Below, piece by piece: positions 34,786 through 47,759 of a stretch of DNA of 64,000 bases. The translations under genes were made by a program, and so were the position numbers. This DNA is from Argentina anserina (lineage: Eukaryota > Streptophyta > Magnoliopsida > Rosales > Rosaceae), in the NCBI RefSeq assembly GCF_933775445.1, contig NC_065877.1, positions 5,394,001 to 5,458,000 on the forward strand. The letters are read 5' to 3'. The notes beneath the pieces are model-generated. The model was not told the DNA's origin and searched no databases. It saw only the letters and a program-made list of their open reading frames with translations. The first letter of the stretch is position 1. Each line of letters opens with the position of its first letter.

Positions 34786-36460
34786 AAGCCACCTACTTGC
34801 ACATGCAGATAGCTGCACAATTCCGCAGCTTACTGCCATATCTGCAAGCACGTAATAATAATTAATAAGTAAGACAATCTTTTACTTGATCCCGTAAAAC
34901 TGTGACGATGGTGATGATGATCGTTATCATCATCTTTCAAACTGAAAGGTCCAAAACCCAAACTAGCTAGCGGCCATGAAAATGGAGAAAAGTCAAGAGG
35001 TCAAGGCGGAGATTAGGTTGTGTATAAATGAAATCATCATAGTGCGGCCCCAGAAAACCCAGGATTTGTGCTGTTGGCCATACTGGTGTCCAGTTAATTA
35101 GCTAGGTTGAACAGAGAAGAGGAGGAAGAGGAGGACTGGAGGAGCAGAAGGCCAGAAGCATCTATTAATTGGTATTTAAAATTGGATCTTGTCGTCGTAT
35201 GAGTAATGCAACCAACGCCAGAACCGGATCAGGCGCCCTATCTTCATGTCAAACCAATGTTTAATATCAATATAAATGATTGTACAGGTCCCTGTGCGTT
35301 TCATCACTTCATGCAATCATGCACTCGAAATTGAACAGCATTAATCTTTGACGAATCTAATAGAGAATCATTATTAATTCGACACAAGACAGGGTGTGGA
35401 AAATCCCTTTTCCTGTGTCAAAGACTAAGGAGACGCAACACCGCCACTCAAGCCCTGTGTTCCTTTCATTTATGCTCTGGTGTACATTTTACAAGTCTAA
35501 TATTTAGAAATTTGTATAATCGATCGAACGAGACTTGATCGGAATTATCTTTTGTCTTCTGTGCTTGGCAAGTGCATAGAACGTAATGGTTAAGCAACAG
35601 AAATTGATAAAGAGAAAACAACGGACTCTGCCGCCGGAGAGACGTTCGGAGGCATCGGGATGACAGTCAGAGGATGGACAGTTCCATCAGGAGGGCAAAC
35701 GAAGTTGCTAACGATGAATGTACCTAGTCCATAATTTATTCCGACTATTATGTAATATATTTTGAAAATCTCGTCAGCTACGTATCGAACAACATGCATC
35801 ACATCTCAGGTTAGTAAAACATCATCTTACTATAGAGCTCATCGAGTCGCATTTTCAATCTATGAAACACTTGACCAAAAAGCTAATGATGGGACAAAAA
35901 TTACAAAATTGATTATATGGGAGAACAGGTTATATGTGCTGAAATAAGAAGTGTGCATGTAGAGACACAACTGTTTTGTTTTTTGTTTTTGGTTACATAT
36001 ATAGACTATGATTTGAAGGTGTAAAAGAATAATAAACTGAAAAATGCACCAAAATCATACGACAGTTAATATGAAAAAAAAAGCCTTACATGGCTTAATA
36101 TGTAGGGATACGATATTCCATGAGGATACTGACGCAGTGCTGATCAGTACAATGTAGCTACTTTACTTTCTATTGATTTTCATAATGCAGATTCTCATTA
36201 CTTCAAACTTCTATCATATACACGCTACTTTCTTAGCATACCATCTTGAAATTGCTCCTTACTTCCATTTGAGCAAAAGTTTGTCTCTTGAATGAAAGAA
36301 CACTCGGACCAACAAAGACGCTCACACTTCCTCTATTTATGGATCCTCTATAGCTTATCACCCCTATACTCCTAGGAATCGAATTGTGTAACGACCCTAA
36401 TGATTTTGAGCAAACCAGGCAAACTGTTGCATGAAACCATTAAGAAAGCCTTAACGGCTG
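34786..36460. other. Intergenic spacer, right part before the TBL gene
   Basis: No gene supported. The open frame at 35590-35799 on the minus strand (69 residues from ATG) matches no family I recognise. The right end is the 3' flank of the TBL gene. Confidence 0.45.
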
Positions 36461-36467
36461 CATTTAA

Positions 36468-39400
36468 TTACAAAAAATGGTACAGCAACTCGTTCCAAAC
36501 ATCAGGTACACCAGGCAAGCACCAATGTATGCAATCAGAGTAACTCGCCGGGTTAGACAATTGTTCAGGCTTTAGTGCCTCCCAAAATTTCCGGTATATG
36601 GAAGGATGGCCATCTTTCCGATACTCTGATAGTTGAGTAATGTTGAGAACTGAGACCTTCGAACTCAATTTAGTGAGGATATTGTCCACCATACTCATAG
36701 TAGGAAGATCGGAGCCACTTCCCCAGTAGCCCTCCAACTCAATGGGGGACTTCTCATTGTAACAGTTGCCTTCATGTCCTGGCTTCCACTCTCGACTCCT
36801 GCAGAAATTGTATATTGGATAAGAGGATTAAAACAGGCTCACGAAAGACACTGACAAAACTGCCAGAAAGTTGAGAAAACCATGTAGGAAGTTGTAGTTT
36901 GGAACTGAAGATACTTCCTCGTTACAACCACACTAATATCAGTGTGTTGTAACATACAAGATTTGAATGTGGAAGCTTAAAGAATAATGTTAAGCTACTG
37001 ACATACAAAATTGGTTCATAATGTGAGATGTACATGACACTGAGTTTTCACAGTTTCTTTTTACAAAATTCTGAAGTTAAGGTAGAGTACATGTCCCATG
37101 ATAAGAAAGAAGAGTGCATAAGCATAAGCAGTGAACAAGGACCTGAAGCCAAGAATAGTCACATGAAAAGAGAAGCTGCAGACAACTAACAACTGGGAGA
37201 GAACTTAATGATCAGCAAGTCCCAATTCAAATGTAGGCTCCAAGAACAGTTGATAGTTAAGGTTAAAATTAGCTATGATGCAATTGATTGCTTCAAGTGA
37301 GACTTTGATTGTAACTCGAGTTTCAACTTAATTAACAAGGACTAGTATATGTAGAAACCTAGCTACAATCTGAGGTATTCCCACACAAGTGTAGATTTAC
37401 GTGCAAGAATGTATACTTGTCAAGTACCTGTCACAGGTCCAACTACAGGGGAGCTCCAAATCTTTATGTATGGACTTAATTGGCAAATATCCTAAAGCTA
37501 GTGAGTATATGCACTAAAAGGCCTAATAGACCACCACTTCAATGAAGTTTAGAGAAACCATATATTTCTTTCAGGCATAAATAAACTAGAATTGAAACGT
37601 TCAGTCTAAATAACATCTCATTTAAGGATTAAATTCTTAAATTAATATTCAAGGAGAGATTTGCACTAACCAGAGATGTGTTGGAGACATTGTGACAAAG
37701 AAGACTCGCTTCTTGAGGGGATCAACTTTAGAAGCCCAGTCTGCCCAAGCCCCCATGGCCAATTCCATGGCTCCCATACCATCTAATTCTTCACACACAG
37801 ATCTTGCTTCAGTGCTCCATCTGTTTAAATTAGAAGTCTGATAAAGTAAGATAGCATTCATTGTCTTTCTATATATTGCAGTTCTTTTCAAACCATTTTG
37901 TGGATGCATTGTCATACGTACAAAAGCTTAACTGGGCCTTGTCTCCACCATAGATAGGAATTGAAAATCAATATGTCTGCATTCTCCCATATTGCTGCGT
38001 GCTTAAGAACTGAATCTGGACGGATTATTCGATCATCCAATCTGTGATTCACTGGGTCATCAGAATTTGATTCTACAAGAAGAGGGGCCCAAAGAAATTC
38101 CACGGTAGCATTGTATTCCTATATGGCACAAAGAAAAGAAGAGAGCTGTTTTGAGATACTCAGGATATAAATTTGGTAGCCATGCAATGTACTCCGTACT
38201 CACAATAAGGAAAGCACACACAAGATTTTTGCTGTGTTTATCAATTTTCATTTTCTTACTACATAAAGCTGTACAAAAGAGAATAAAGCACACTGTTTTC
38301 TTGGACATAAGCAGCCTAATGAATTATAGTTGCACCCACACCCCATTTCAATGCACATAGGCTTTGTCTAGTTGCAGTGTACACAATCTTGAATAGAAAC
38401 TCTGATTACCTTTGCTCGGAAAATGGTAAGAGCCGCATTTGGTGACATGGAACTCTTATCCTTTGGAATCACTGTTTGCAACAAGCAAACCATTGATATC
38501 CATTGCCCTCTGTTTAATGAATCCCCTACAAACATCAATCTTTTACCCCTCAACTTCTCCCACATGTCAATCACATTCCATCTACAAAATCAGAACAGAT
38601 ATCTATCAATGAACCCAAATGCTGGATTATAAGGAAACTTGAAAGCTGATAATCATCCCGATAATCATATGCCATCAGTAGTTTTACATTAGTCTAAAAA
38701 GAGTTTGCAACTGACCATAAGGTCTATAGTTCTATAATATCAAAATGAGTTACAGTTGCATAACATTCATGCATCTATAAAGTATAGACCAATATTGAAG
38801 CAAACTGAAATAAAGCGTCCAATTCCAAGCAAGTAAACTCTATCATAAACAAAGCATTATTAAACAGACAAGCACATTGTAGAAACTCAGAAGATACAGC
38901 AAGATTTTACCTCTTCAAGTTGCAATTATGGGGTTGCCATCTCCAATACTGATAATCCAAATCAGACCTTCCATGTTTGTGGCAGGCCAACTGGTCTGAC
39001 ATGTAAGGGCACTCCGATTCATTGTACAGCGGATACGAAGATTTATCATACACCCATTTGCCGGAAAAAACGTCACAGCTCTCCAAACTCTCCTTTCCGC
39101 CACCGTACTCCGGCTTAAGATTATCGGTCCAGGCTATTTTCCTCCCACTGTACTCTCTGGTGGAGTTGCATGTACTGAATCTATCCAAAACCTCTGAAAC
39201 CCACTAAAACCAACTTAAACCCACTTCAACAAATTGAAGAAAGACCACTAACTTAACTACCCAGCAAAGAATTCACCAGGGAATTAACATAAAAATTCAA
39301 TTTTTAAAGAAAAAACAGAGCATATTTAGCTAAACTGAGTAACCTCTGGAACCCAAAAAACCCACTTAAACCCTCTCCATCAAATCAAAGAAAGACAATT

Positions 39401-39666
39401 AATTTAACTACCCAGTAAAGAATTCATCAAGAACTAGCACACAAGATTCAAACTTTACAGCAAAGACGGAAGAATGGCATACCTGGAAGATGGTTTTGAT
39501 TCGGCTTTACATAAGTGACTGGAATTTGATGAGTAGGAGCACGATCTCGGTGGTCTTGAACTTGCAATATGCTGCGTTCATTGTGCAGAATTGAGAAGAC
39601 CAGGAACAGAGAGAAGACAAAAACCAGTAGAGGAAAATGGGCCTTCTTTCTGTTCCACAACTTCAT
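36468..39666 (-). CDS. TBL: TRICHOME BIREFRINGENCE-LIKE protein (TBL33/34/35 clade), copy 1
   Basis: Six exons on the minus strand: 39666-39483, 39193-38911, 38581-38410, 38118-37922, 37820-37671 and 36798-36468. They encode 438 residues. There is a short cytosolic basic N-terminus, a signal anchor (about 11-28) and a variable stem. The TBL domain follows ([44 protein letters not shown]), then the PC-esterase-like part with the GDS motif (175-177, [11 protein letters not shown]) and the DXXH motif D417-H420 ([14 protein letters not shown]). Members of this clade are Golgi O-acetyltransferases acting on xylan; Ser177, Asp417 and His420 would form the catalytic triad. Exon phases agree with the second copy at 47760-51129. 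Which of TBL33, 34 or 35 is nearest cannot be settled by eye. Confidence 0.9.
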
Positions 39667-41582
39667 TGTAAGTTTCTGCTTCCCTTAAAAAAATGAATTC
39701 AAAAGAGCATAGAAGGAAATCAAAGGGCTTTATATTCGTTATGGAAGAATCTCATCAATAAAACTAAAACTAAGCAAGATCCTTGTATAGATTTTTTTTT
39801 TTTTGGTAAAAAAGATCCTTGTATAGTTATTTTGTCATAGAAATGAAAGGGGTGGGTGGGTAATGAAGGTATGCCAGAATATAGTCTATCATTGCCTGAT
39901 TATAATGAAGCAGGTATGGACCGTGTGGTCATCATCAGCTGGATTTGTTTTTTATTTTCATTAGTTTACACGAATTGATTCATCAATCATCATCTTTTAC
40001 CTAAAGTGCTGTGTTATAATAAGCTGCTGATGTGATTTTACATTACTACAAGAAATCAAGATAATTGACAAAGTCGCCAGAGACTCACAGGCGTTTGAGG
40101 GCGTAGAAAAGAAAAGTAATATTGAAGATTGACCGTATAATCAGGACCAAATGTGTTGGCTTTAAGAATTGTCGGTGCAGGGCTACATCAATAACATCAT
40201 ATATGGAGGAGAAGCCATGGCCGGCACACAAACGCAAACAGTTTGTAACGTAATCAATGGAAATTGAATCTAGTTCGTCTAATTACCCACAACTACCATT
40301 GTTATCTAATGAATGATTCTCAGTTTGCTTGATTTTTAAGATCATACTGTATATATCCATCTTGAAATGGTTTGTAGGATGAATATTTTCTTCATGTAAA
40401 GTGTAACCGTATTTGTTTCGATTAAACTTCAAATTATGCCAATTCGGTTTGTTTCAGTTGTTGAGAGATTGAAATCAAAATCGAATTAAATTCAGGCTTT
40501 ACCTTTGTTAATATCGACTACAATTCGGAAGGGTGGAACCAACTTAGATTACATTTTCCAAGTACAGTAGTGTCCCCCCTTAAGATTTGATTCTTAAGCA
40601 AGCTGAAAATGCATGTGATTAGCTGCTTACGCAGTTGATCTGAGTGGTGATTCGTGAATATATACCTTTGGTAAGTATTCAACTCATTAACAAATTACCA
40701 AAGCGACAAAGTATTTTGAGCCATCTCTCTCGTGCGCGCGCACAACAACCTGCTTCTAATTCCAGCAGAGCAAGCTTCAGAAGATTCTTATCTAAGCTTA
40801 ATCAATCATTGCCGCAACAGAAATATATAATTGTATAGTCAAAAGGGTTGTTCTAACTTCTACCAACCTGCTTAGTTAACAGATATGATATTCTGAAATG
40901 CAATGCATGATGTAAAAATGGCTATCTACTTCAACAGTTCAACTTGTACAATGTTTAGAGTTTAATTCCATCGGACCACCTCACTGGAAACATTGTATGT
41001 GTTCCTTAACAACATTGATTATGCAAACTTCGATTAATCAGTTTCTGTTTTTTTTTTTGGTCTGAAGAGTTTCTGTTTTCTTATCTGTTAGTAAGTTGGT
41101 TGTTGTGGCCATAATTTTATATACCTAAGCATAATAGTATAATACAGGTAAACATGACAAAACGTAAAGATGTGACAGCAACAAGGAATCAAAGATTCTA
41201 TTTTCTCAGAACTAATCTAATATTCTATGACCAAGAAGAATCTTGTTAGCGAAGCTTTGTTCAATTAGAGAGAGTAGGTTTAAGATCAAGTGGTGTAAAA
41301 TTTAAGAACTGTTGGTGGCTAGCGAGCATAACCAACTGTGAAGCTATAACTTGCAGATGCAATAATCAATAATCTAACGATCACGAAGAATGAGTTACGT
41401 ACCGTACTCTATTAAGTTTTACCATTTTGTCAATATATTTGAAAAGCGTAGTTTCTTCAAGACCGAACATGCAGATCAGTAATACAAAAATACCTCTGGA
41501 AGTTCCATCATTCATATTCCCGTGGCCGAGTATTTAGCTCTAAAAGATGGTCCTCCTTGCTGCATGTACTTTTCTTGGAGTT
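39667..41582. other. Intergenic spacer upstream of TBL copy 1
   Basis: AT-rich promoter side of TBL copy 1. A short open frame at 40644-40838 is not supported as a gene. A GCGCGC/GTGCGCGCGCAC microrepeat stands near 40733. No RNA gene seen. Confidence 0.45.
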
Positions 41583-41623
41583 GAAGGAATGAAGGATACA
41601 AACTTACATAACCCAGATTCAAT

Positions 41624-41774
41624 TGAATGGAATATCCTTAACTTAATTACAAACTAATTACACATATCGACTCTTTATATAACCTAATCAATCAATCTTC
41701 AAATTCCACAAATTACGGACGTGATTTGCTCCCCGTGATTTCTTCCGCAAATCACACCAATAATCATGCCAACA
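41624..41774 (-). repeat. Copia 3' LTR
   Basis: 151 bp starting TGTTGGCATG and ending CATTCA on the minus strand. It differs from the other LTR (45829-45979) at five positions that I can count, about 3 percent, so the insertion is not recent. Confidence 0.9.
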
Positions 41775-41850
41775 CTCCCATTCAAGTTGGCGCATACACA
41801 TCAACCATGCCCAACTTGCAAAGTGAGTCATAAAAGGTCTTCTTTAACAC

Positions 41851-44800
41851 TCATTTTGTGAACATATCAGCAAGTTGCTCTTCTGTATGAATAAAAGGAA
41901 AACTAATGATCTTTGCGTCCAGCTTCTCCTTTATAAAGTGACAATCAACCTCCACATGCTTTGTATGATCATGTTGCACAGGATTCTGTGAGATATCAAT
42001 AGCTGCTTTGTTGTCATAGTACAACTTCATAGCACTCTTAGGCTCAATACCCAAGTCTTGTAGCAAATTTCTAAGCCATAACAATTCGCACACTCCTGAG
42101 CCATGTCTCTGTATTCTGCTTCAGCACTAGATCGAGCTACCACTTTTTGTTTCTTACTCTTCCAAGTAACAAGATTACCCCCAACAAAGGTAAAGTACCC
42201 TGATGTGGATCTCCGATTTGTGATATTTCCAGCCCAGTCTGCATCTGTGAAGCCACAAACATCAAGGATATTATTGTGATTAGAGAACATTACTCCTCTC
42301 CCTGGAGCTGACTTCAAGTACCTCAAAATCCTTACAACTGCATCCATGTGGTCCACACTGGGATTATGCATGAACTGACTCACTACACTTACTGCATACG
42401 CAACATCTGGTCTGGTATGTGATAAGTAAATTAAGCGTCCAACTAGCCTTTTATAACGAGGTTTTTCAGTAGGCACTTGATCTGGATACTCTGTTAATCG
42501 ATGGTTCTGCTCAATAGGAGTATCAATGGGAGTGCAATCCAACATACATGTCTATGTTAGTAGATCAATGATGTATTTCCTCTGACACAGATAGATACCA
42601 TCACTTCCACGGGCTACCTCAATGCCCAAGAAGTATTTGAGTGTACCTAGGTCCTTCATCTCAAACTCGGTGGCCAGCTATTTCTGTAATCTATCCACCT
42701 CAACAATATCATTCCCAGTAACTATCATATCATCAACATATATAATTAGGGATGTTACATTTCCTTGTTGATGTTTGAGAAATAACGTGTGGTCTGAATT
42801 ACTCTGTCTGTAGCCAATTTTTCTCATGAACTGTGAGAATCTTCCAAACCAAGCCCGAGATGACTGTTTAAGACCATACAGAGACTTTCTCAATCTGCAT
42901 ACAAAGTTACTTGGAGAAGCAGCCACATATCCAGGTGGAAGATCCATGTACACTTATTCTGTTAGTTCTCCATGAAGGAATGCATTCTTAACATCAAACT
43001 GTCTAAGTGACCAGTTTAAGTTAGCAGCAAAAGAGAGCAATACCCGAATAGTGTTTATCTTGGCAACGGGTGCAAATGTCTCATCATAGTCTATGCCATA
43101 TGTCTGAGTAAACCATTTTACTACTAGGCGTGCTTTATACCGGCTTACTGACCCATCTGGATTATGCTTTACTGTAAACACCCAACGACATCCCACAGCC
43201 TTCTTGCCATGTGGTGGAGGTACAAGCTCCAAAGTATCGTTTTTTTGTAATGCTTCCATCTCTTCCTCCATTGCTTTCCTCCATTTTGGATCTCCCAATG
43301 CATCCTGCACTTTGTTAGGTACTGATACAATAGATATCTGATTCACAAATGACTCATATGACTTAGACAATCTTTTGGTAGATATAAAATTTGCCACAAG
43401 ATACTTTGCTTTAGCCTGAAGGGTATGTTCATATTTTTTTGTTGGCTGACCCCGAGTAGACCTATTTGGCAAGACATATTGTATACTATGAGCATCACTA
43501 ATATTAGTCCCAATAAAATGGCTAACCTCAGGTGAGTGATCTTCCATACCAAGAGAGCATTGGTCAGGTGCATAAACAGTATTACGGGAGACATGAGGAG
43601 CAGTTGTGTTGTCATTTTATGGGTCCTGATTCTCCGGAGTAACTATACCGAAATCATCTGGTGGTGCCTGTGTATCCGACACATTGGTAATCTCAACAGA
43701 ACCTGTCACCATATGTACTGACTCACTTGTCTCCCCCTCTCCATGATACAGCTCTTCAAAATATGAATTCTCCTCCTGAAGAGCAGTATCAGAATAGGTA
43801 AAATAACTCATGTCCTCAAAAAAGGTAACATCCATAGTGACATAGTACTTCCTGGTAGGTGGATGATAGCACCGGTACCCTTTCTGATGTCCTCCATATC
43901 CAACAAACACACATTTAATTGCTCGGGCATCCAACTTAGATCTCTGATGTGGTGGAAGATGGACAAAGGCAACACAACTGAAAACACGGGCAGGAAGAGT
44001 AAGAAAGGAGGGTAAGGAGACATGAGATGCAAGCACCTCATATGAAACTTTTCCCTGAAAGACACGAGATGGAAGACGATTAATGAGGTGGGCGGAAGTT
44101 ATGATATGGAGTTATGATATGAAGTTATGATAGCATCACCCCAAAGGTATTTAGGCATATGGGCACTAAAAAGAATACACCGAGCCATATCAAGTAAATG
44201 ACAATTTTTCCTTTCGGAAACGCCATTCTGCTCAGGTGTATAAGGACATGTTGTTTGATGAACAATGCCGTGCGTGGTTAAGAATACTTGAAACTTAAAA
44301 GACATGATTCACATATTCCCCCCCCCCCCCCAATTATCAGAATGAAGAACTCTAACTGTGGCATTATATTGTGTTTGGACAATGTTATAAAAGGCTTGAA
44401 AAGCTGGAAAAACCTTATTTTTAGTTTGAGGAGAACAATCCATGAAAGACGGGTGAAATCATCAATAAATGACACATAATACCGCATCCCTGACACAATA
44501 GACTCTTTGGAGGGTCCCCAAACATCAGAATGAATTAATTCAAAAGGAATATTACTTTTATTAGAAGTACTAGGGGAATAAGTAGACCGATGACTCTTGC
44601 CTAAAACACATGTCTCACAACGTAAAGAAGACTCATCCACACGAATAAACAAAGTAAGCATAGATTTTTTCATAACACTAAAAGATGGATGCCCTAAGCG
44701 ACGATGCCATAACCAAATTTCACTTAGCTTGTCAGAAGTAGAGATTAAAGCGGTCTGAGACTGTGCCCCTGGTTTCTCCCCCGCATATGTCTGATCCAGA

Positions 44801-45330
44801 TGAAACAACCGGCCCCTCAGATACCCCCGACCAATTAACTCTCCGGTGAGAAGATCCTGAAATATCGCATACATAGGAAAAAATGTCACAGAGCACTTAG
44901 CATCAGTGTTCAATTGGGGAACAGATATCAAATGATGAGATAAAGCAGGTACATATAGCACATTGTGAAGCTCTATGGTGGGAGTAATACGAGCTGACCA
45001 TTTCCCTAATACGGGGAATACCTCACCATTAGCATTAGTAACATAGGGTACTGGTGGAGGAGACAATACGAAAAAATAAGATTTGTCATATGATCAGACG
45101 CACCAGAATCAATAATCCATGTATCAAAACCAACAAAGTTAGAAATGTGTAAAGCCATACCACTTTCAGAATTCTTGACAGATACTTTAAATGGTGGAAC
45201 GTTATGGATCTGAGAACTTTCTGTGTCATCTCCATAACCCATTGAAAAAATGAAAAAATCAGGATTGATGCTGCGGAAACACAAAAAAAAAGGTTTTGAA
45301 CATGTCTTGGGTGCACCTGCACTGTCCGTG
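41851..45330 (-). pseudogene. Copia pol polyprotein remnant (protease, integrase, RT, RNase H)
   Basis: Read on the minus strand in several frames. The protease site WIIDSGASDHMT is near 45100. The pre-integrase and integrase core is at 45066-44280 (HRRLGHPS, CETCVLGKSHR, HSDVWGP, SFIDDFTR). The integrase C-terminal part is at 44305-43617. Reverse transcriptase is at 43547-42678 with LIIYVDDMIVTG. RNase H is at 42545-41851 with FTDADWAG, SSAEAEY and YYDNKAA. Breaks include a frameshift in the integrase next to a C14 run (44318-44331), a stop after HGELTE (42954), further stops in RT and a frameshift inside RNase H (about 42060). The enzyme is not functional. Confidence 0.92.
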
Positions 45331-45813
45331 AAGCTACACTGACAACCAATATTTTCAAAATTCGGGTTGGACCGGGTCGGGTCGGGTCGGGTTAGAAGCG
45401 GGCCGAGTCGGGTTGACTGGTATGGTTGAAAGAAGGTCGGGAATTCGCCGAATTATCTCGCGAATTCGAGTCGGGTCGTCGGCGATTTTTCCGGCTACCT
45501 AAAGCAGACCATGAATCGTCACTGGCAGCTGCGCCTGTGGAGGTGGGCTTTGTAGCTGTGCTTGGTAGCCACGGGCGCTCCTCCATGCTTCATCTGCGCT
45601 GGAGCTGAGAGCTGCGTCTCCTTGATCGTCGTCGGAGCGGGGAGACCACCTGCGTCTACGTCAACTGCGTCTTCGTCGGCGTTGGAGTGAGAGCGACGTC
45701 TGCGTCTACACCTCCGTCGTCGCTGCGGGGAGAGCGGAGATACCAAGCAGCGTCGAGTTGTCCTCGGCAAGACAGAAATGCACAGGGAAAAAACCCAGAA
45801 AAACAGAGACTAA

Positions 45814-45825
45814 GCTCTGATACCA
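45814..45825 (-). other. Copia primer binding site
   Basis: TGGTATCAGAGC on the minus strand, complementary to the 3' end of initiator tRNA-Met, three bases inside the 5' LTR. Confidence 0.85.
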
Positions 45826-45828
45826 AAT

Positions 45829-45979
45829 TGAATGGAATATCCTTAACTTAATTACAAACTAATTACACATATCAACTCTTTATATAACATAATCAATCAA
45901 TCTCCAAATTCCACAAATTACAGACGTGATTTGCTCCCCGTGATTTCTTCCGCAAATCACGCCAATAATCATGCCAACA
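45829..45979 (-). repeat. Copia 5' LTR
   Basis: 151 bp, partner of the LTR at 41624-41774. It is next to the primer binding site, so it is the 5' LTR of the minus-strand element. Confidence 0.9.
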
Positions 45980-47085
45980 AAAACTTGATCTAAAAGTTCG
46001 TCTCCTCTCTCTCAAACCCTAGAGCGGCGGCTTATGGAAGTGAGAGTCTGGTCCGACAACACGCACTTCCAACAGCGTCGTCGGATTCTCGTGTCCTATG
46101 TGTGATGGTGGTTGGGTAGGGAGATATGGTGGTGGTTTGTGTGGTGAAGACGAAGGAAATGGTGATGACTTTTGGGTCTGATCTGAAGTTCACTGGCTGG
46201 GTCAGCAGCGGTGCTTGATGATGGGTCGGTAGAAGTGGCGTGTGGTGGTCGTTATCGTGGCAGCATGGAGGGGTTTCTGATCTGTCATATCATATTCGGA
46301 TCTGGATCGATTTCCCTCAATCTAATCTGCTCAATAGATGGTGTGGTCGATTGAACCTTTCATTGTACATTCATGAGGACGGTTGTAATGCGCCTGTGGT
46401 TTGGCGGTTTCGGATCGGCGGCCCCGGATCGGCGGCCCCGGTGGCAGTTGGAAGGCTGTGGCAGCGGTGAAGTTGGGTCGGGGTCTATTGGCAGCTTGTT
46501 TCCTCCTTGGTTCTTCGGGTGTGACCGTGACTTGGGCTTGGGCTTTGTTATTGGGCCGGGCCTGGGTCAAGGAAAAAAAGCTCATACATGGCAATTATAT
46601 TTTTATTTTTATGTTATGATTTTTTTAGTTTTTAATCTTTTATTGTTTTCAACAAGAATATGTGGACTATGTCCTAATATATGCACTATGTGCGTCATGT
46701 ATTCTCTAATGAGGCAACAAGTTCCTTGCTTTATTAAATGGTCGTCGTCTCTTAGTGACATGATGAAACTTAATGCCGCTAGTAAGTTCCAGTAATATAG
46801 TGGGAAAGTTGATAGACATAGTATCTTATCGCTCTGTATGAGCATTATCTTTCCAGTAAATCGCCAAAATTGTAAAGCAAATAGAGACAAAGTTATCAAT
46901 GCTTCACTCTTTGCTAGTTTGTGCGTGTTAGAATGCATATGTTGTATTGTGTCTCCTAATATTATTTCAGGATGTTTCTACGATATGGGGTTCAGGTTCT
47001 ATGTCCCTCCATTGTATTATACAGTTTCATTAATGACAACGGTGTGAGGGTTACTTTCTAGTTCTTCCTTAAAAAATAAGAAGAA
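45980..47085 (+). other. GC-rich leader-like to A-rich tail segment of the outer element
   Basis: Non-coding 1.1 kb, GC-rich at the left (with CGGATCGGCGGCCCC repeated twice at about 46412-46440) and AT-rich at the right. It has no conserved protein; open frames here are short and overlap on both strands. See the LINE-like element entry. Confidence 0.45.
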
Positions 47086-47111
47086 GAAGGAATGAATGAA
47101 TGAAGGATACA

Positions 47112-47759
47112 CTTCCCTCATCATCATCTGTGACACTGTGTAAATGGTTCCTACTAAAACTTACGGAAGCTCAAGTCATTCAGTCTAAGATGTTAACGAT
47201 TGATCTTAAAAATTAACATCGTTCTCTCGCTCATATATACGTACTATATTGTTAGATGGTAATGTGATATGGGGCTCTAATGTAAAGCAAAAGGACTACG
47301 TACACCAAATGTATTTGTGTTCAAGGCCAATATTAAACTTGCAACTTGAATTCAGTCATTCAAAATCAACCAACTTTTAACGTTAAAATCCCAAGCTGTT
47401 AATAGTGTGTATCATCAGCTGGTGCCATGTAGATCTATAAATATCTCAGTCATTCTAAATTTCTTTATTTTTGAGGAACTACAAAAATTCATCATCTCTG
47501 ATCGAGTGATCCTAATCTATTTTAAACCTCTAAATGTCTTGCGCGCAATTCAAATATAGAAAGCTATAACAATTAGTTAACTATTATGTGTACAGTACGT
47601 ATGTTAACTTCTGCAAGAAAAAACTTGAACCGTACGTTCATCATATTCGTTGAAAAATTTGTTAACCTTACTAGTTCCAACAAGATACAAAGAAGCTAGC
47701 TTAATTGTTTTTCGATCTTGCTCTGGAAATTGTCCAAATGGAAATTGTCATCCTGCATG
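47112..47759. other. 3' flank of TBL copy 2
   Basis: About 650 bp without coding signals; probably contains the 3' UTR of the TBL gene at its right end. Confidence 0.5.

Larger units (their letters stand above)
41624..45979 (-). mobile_element. Degenerate Ty1/copia LTR retrotransposon
   Basis: 4.36 kb on the minus strand with 151-bp LTRs beginning TG and ending CA, a primer binding site matching initiator tRNA-Met and a broken pol gene. The interior between the primer site and protease is only about 700 bp, with no recognisable gag core or zinc knuckle, so most of gag is gone. No matching 5-bp target duplication was found (TCAAT on one side, AAAAC on the other), which may mean recombination or mutation. 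It cannot move by itself. Confidence 0.92.
41583..47111 (+). mobile_element. LINE-like insertion (outer element) with target duplication, carrying a copia element
   Basis: GAAGGAATGAAGGATACA at 41583-41600 recurs at 47086-47111, where an extra GAATGAAT expansion is present. These flank 23 bases, a copia element (41624-45979) and about 1.1 kb (45980-47085). The 1.1-kb part starts with CT-rich, GC-rich leader-like sequence (AAACCCTAGAGCGGCGGC) and ends in an A-rich tail (TTAAAAAATAAGAAGAAG) just before the right repeat, as plant LINEs do. No endonuclease or reverse transcriptase of its own was seen, so it would be a deleted, non-autonomous copy. This is an interpretation; the long direct repeats are what is seen. 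Confidence 0.5.

Noticed and set aside
46240..46795. Overlapping open frames on both strands in the GC-rich part of the outer element
   Set aside because: They overlap each other and encode low-complexity Gly/Arg/Ala sequence; explained by GC content.
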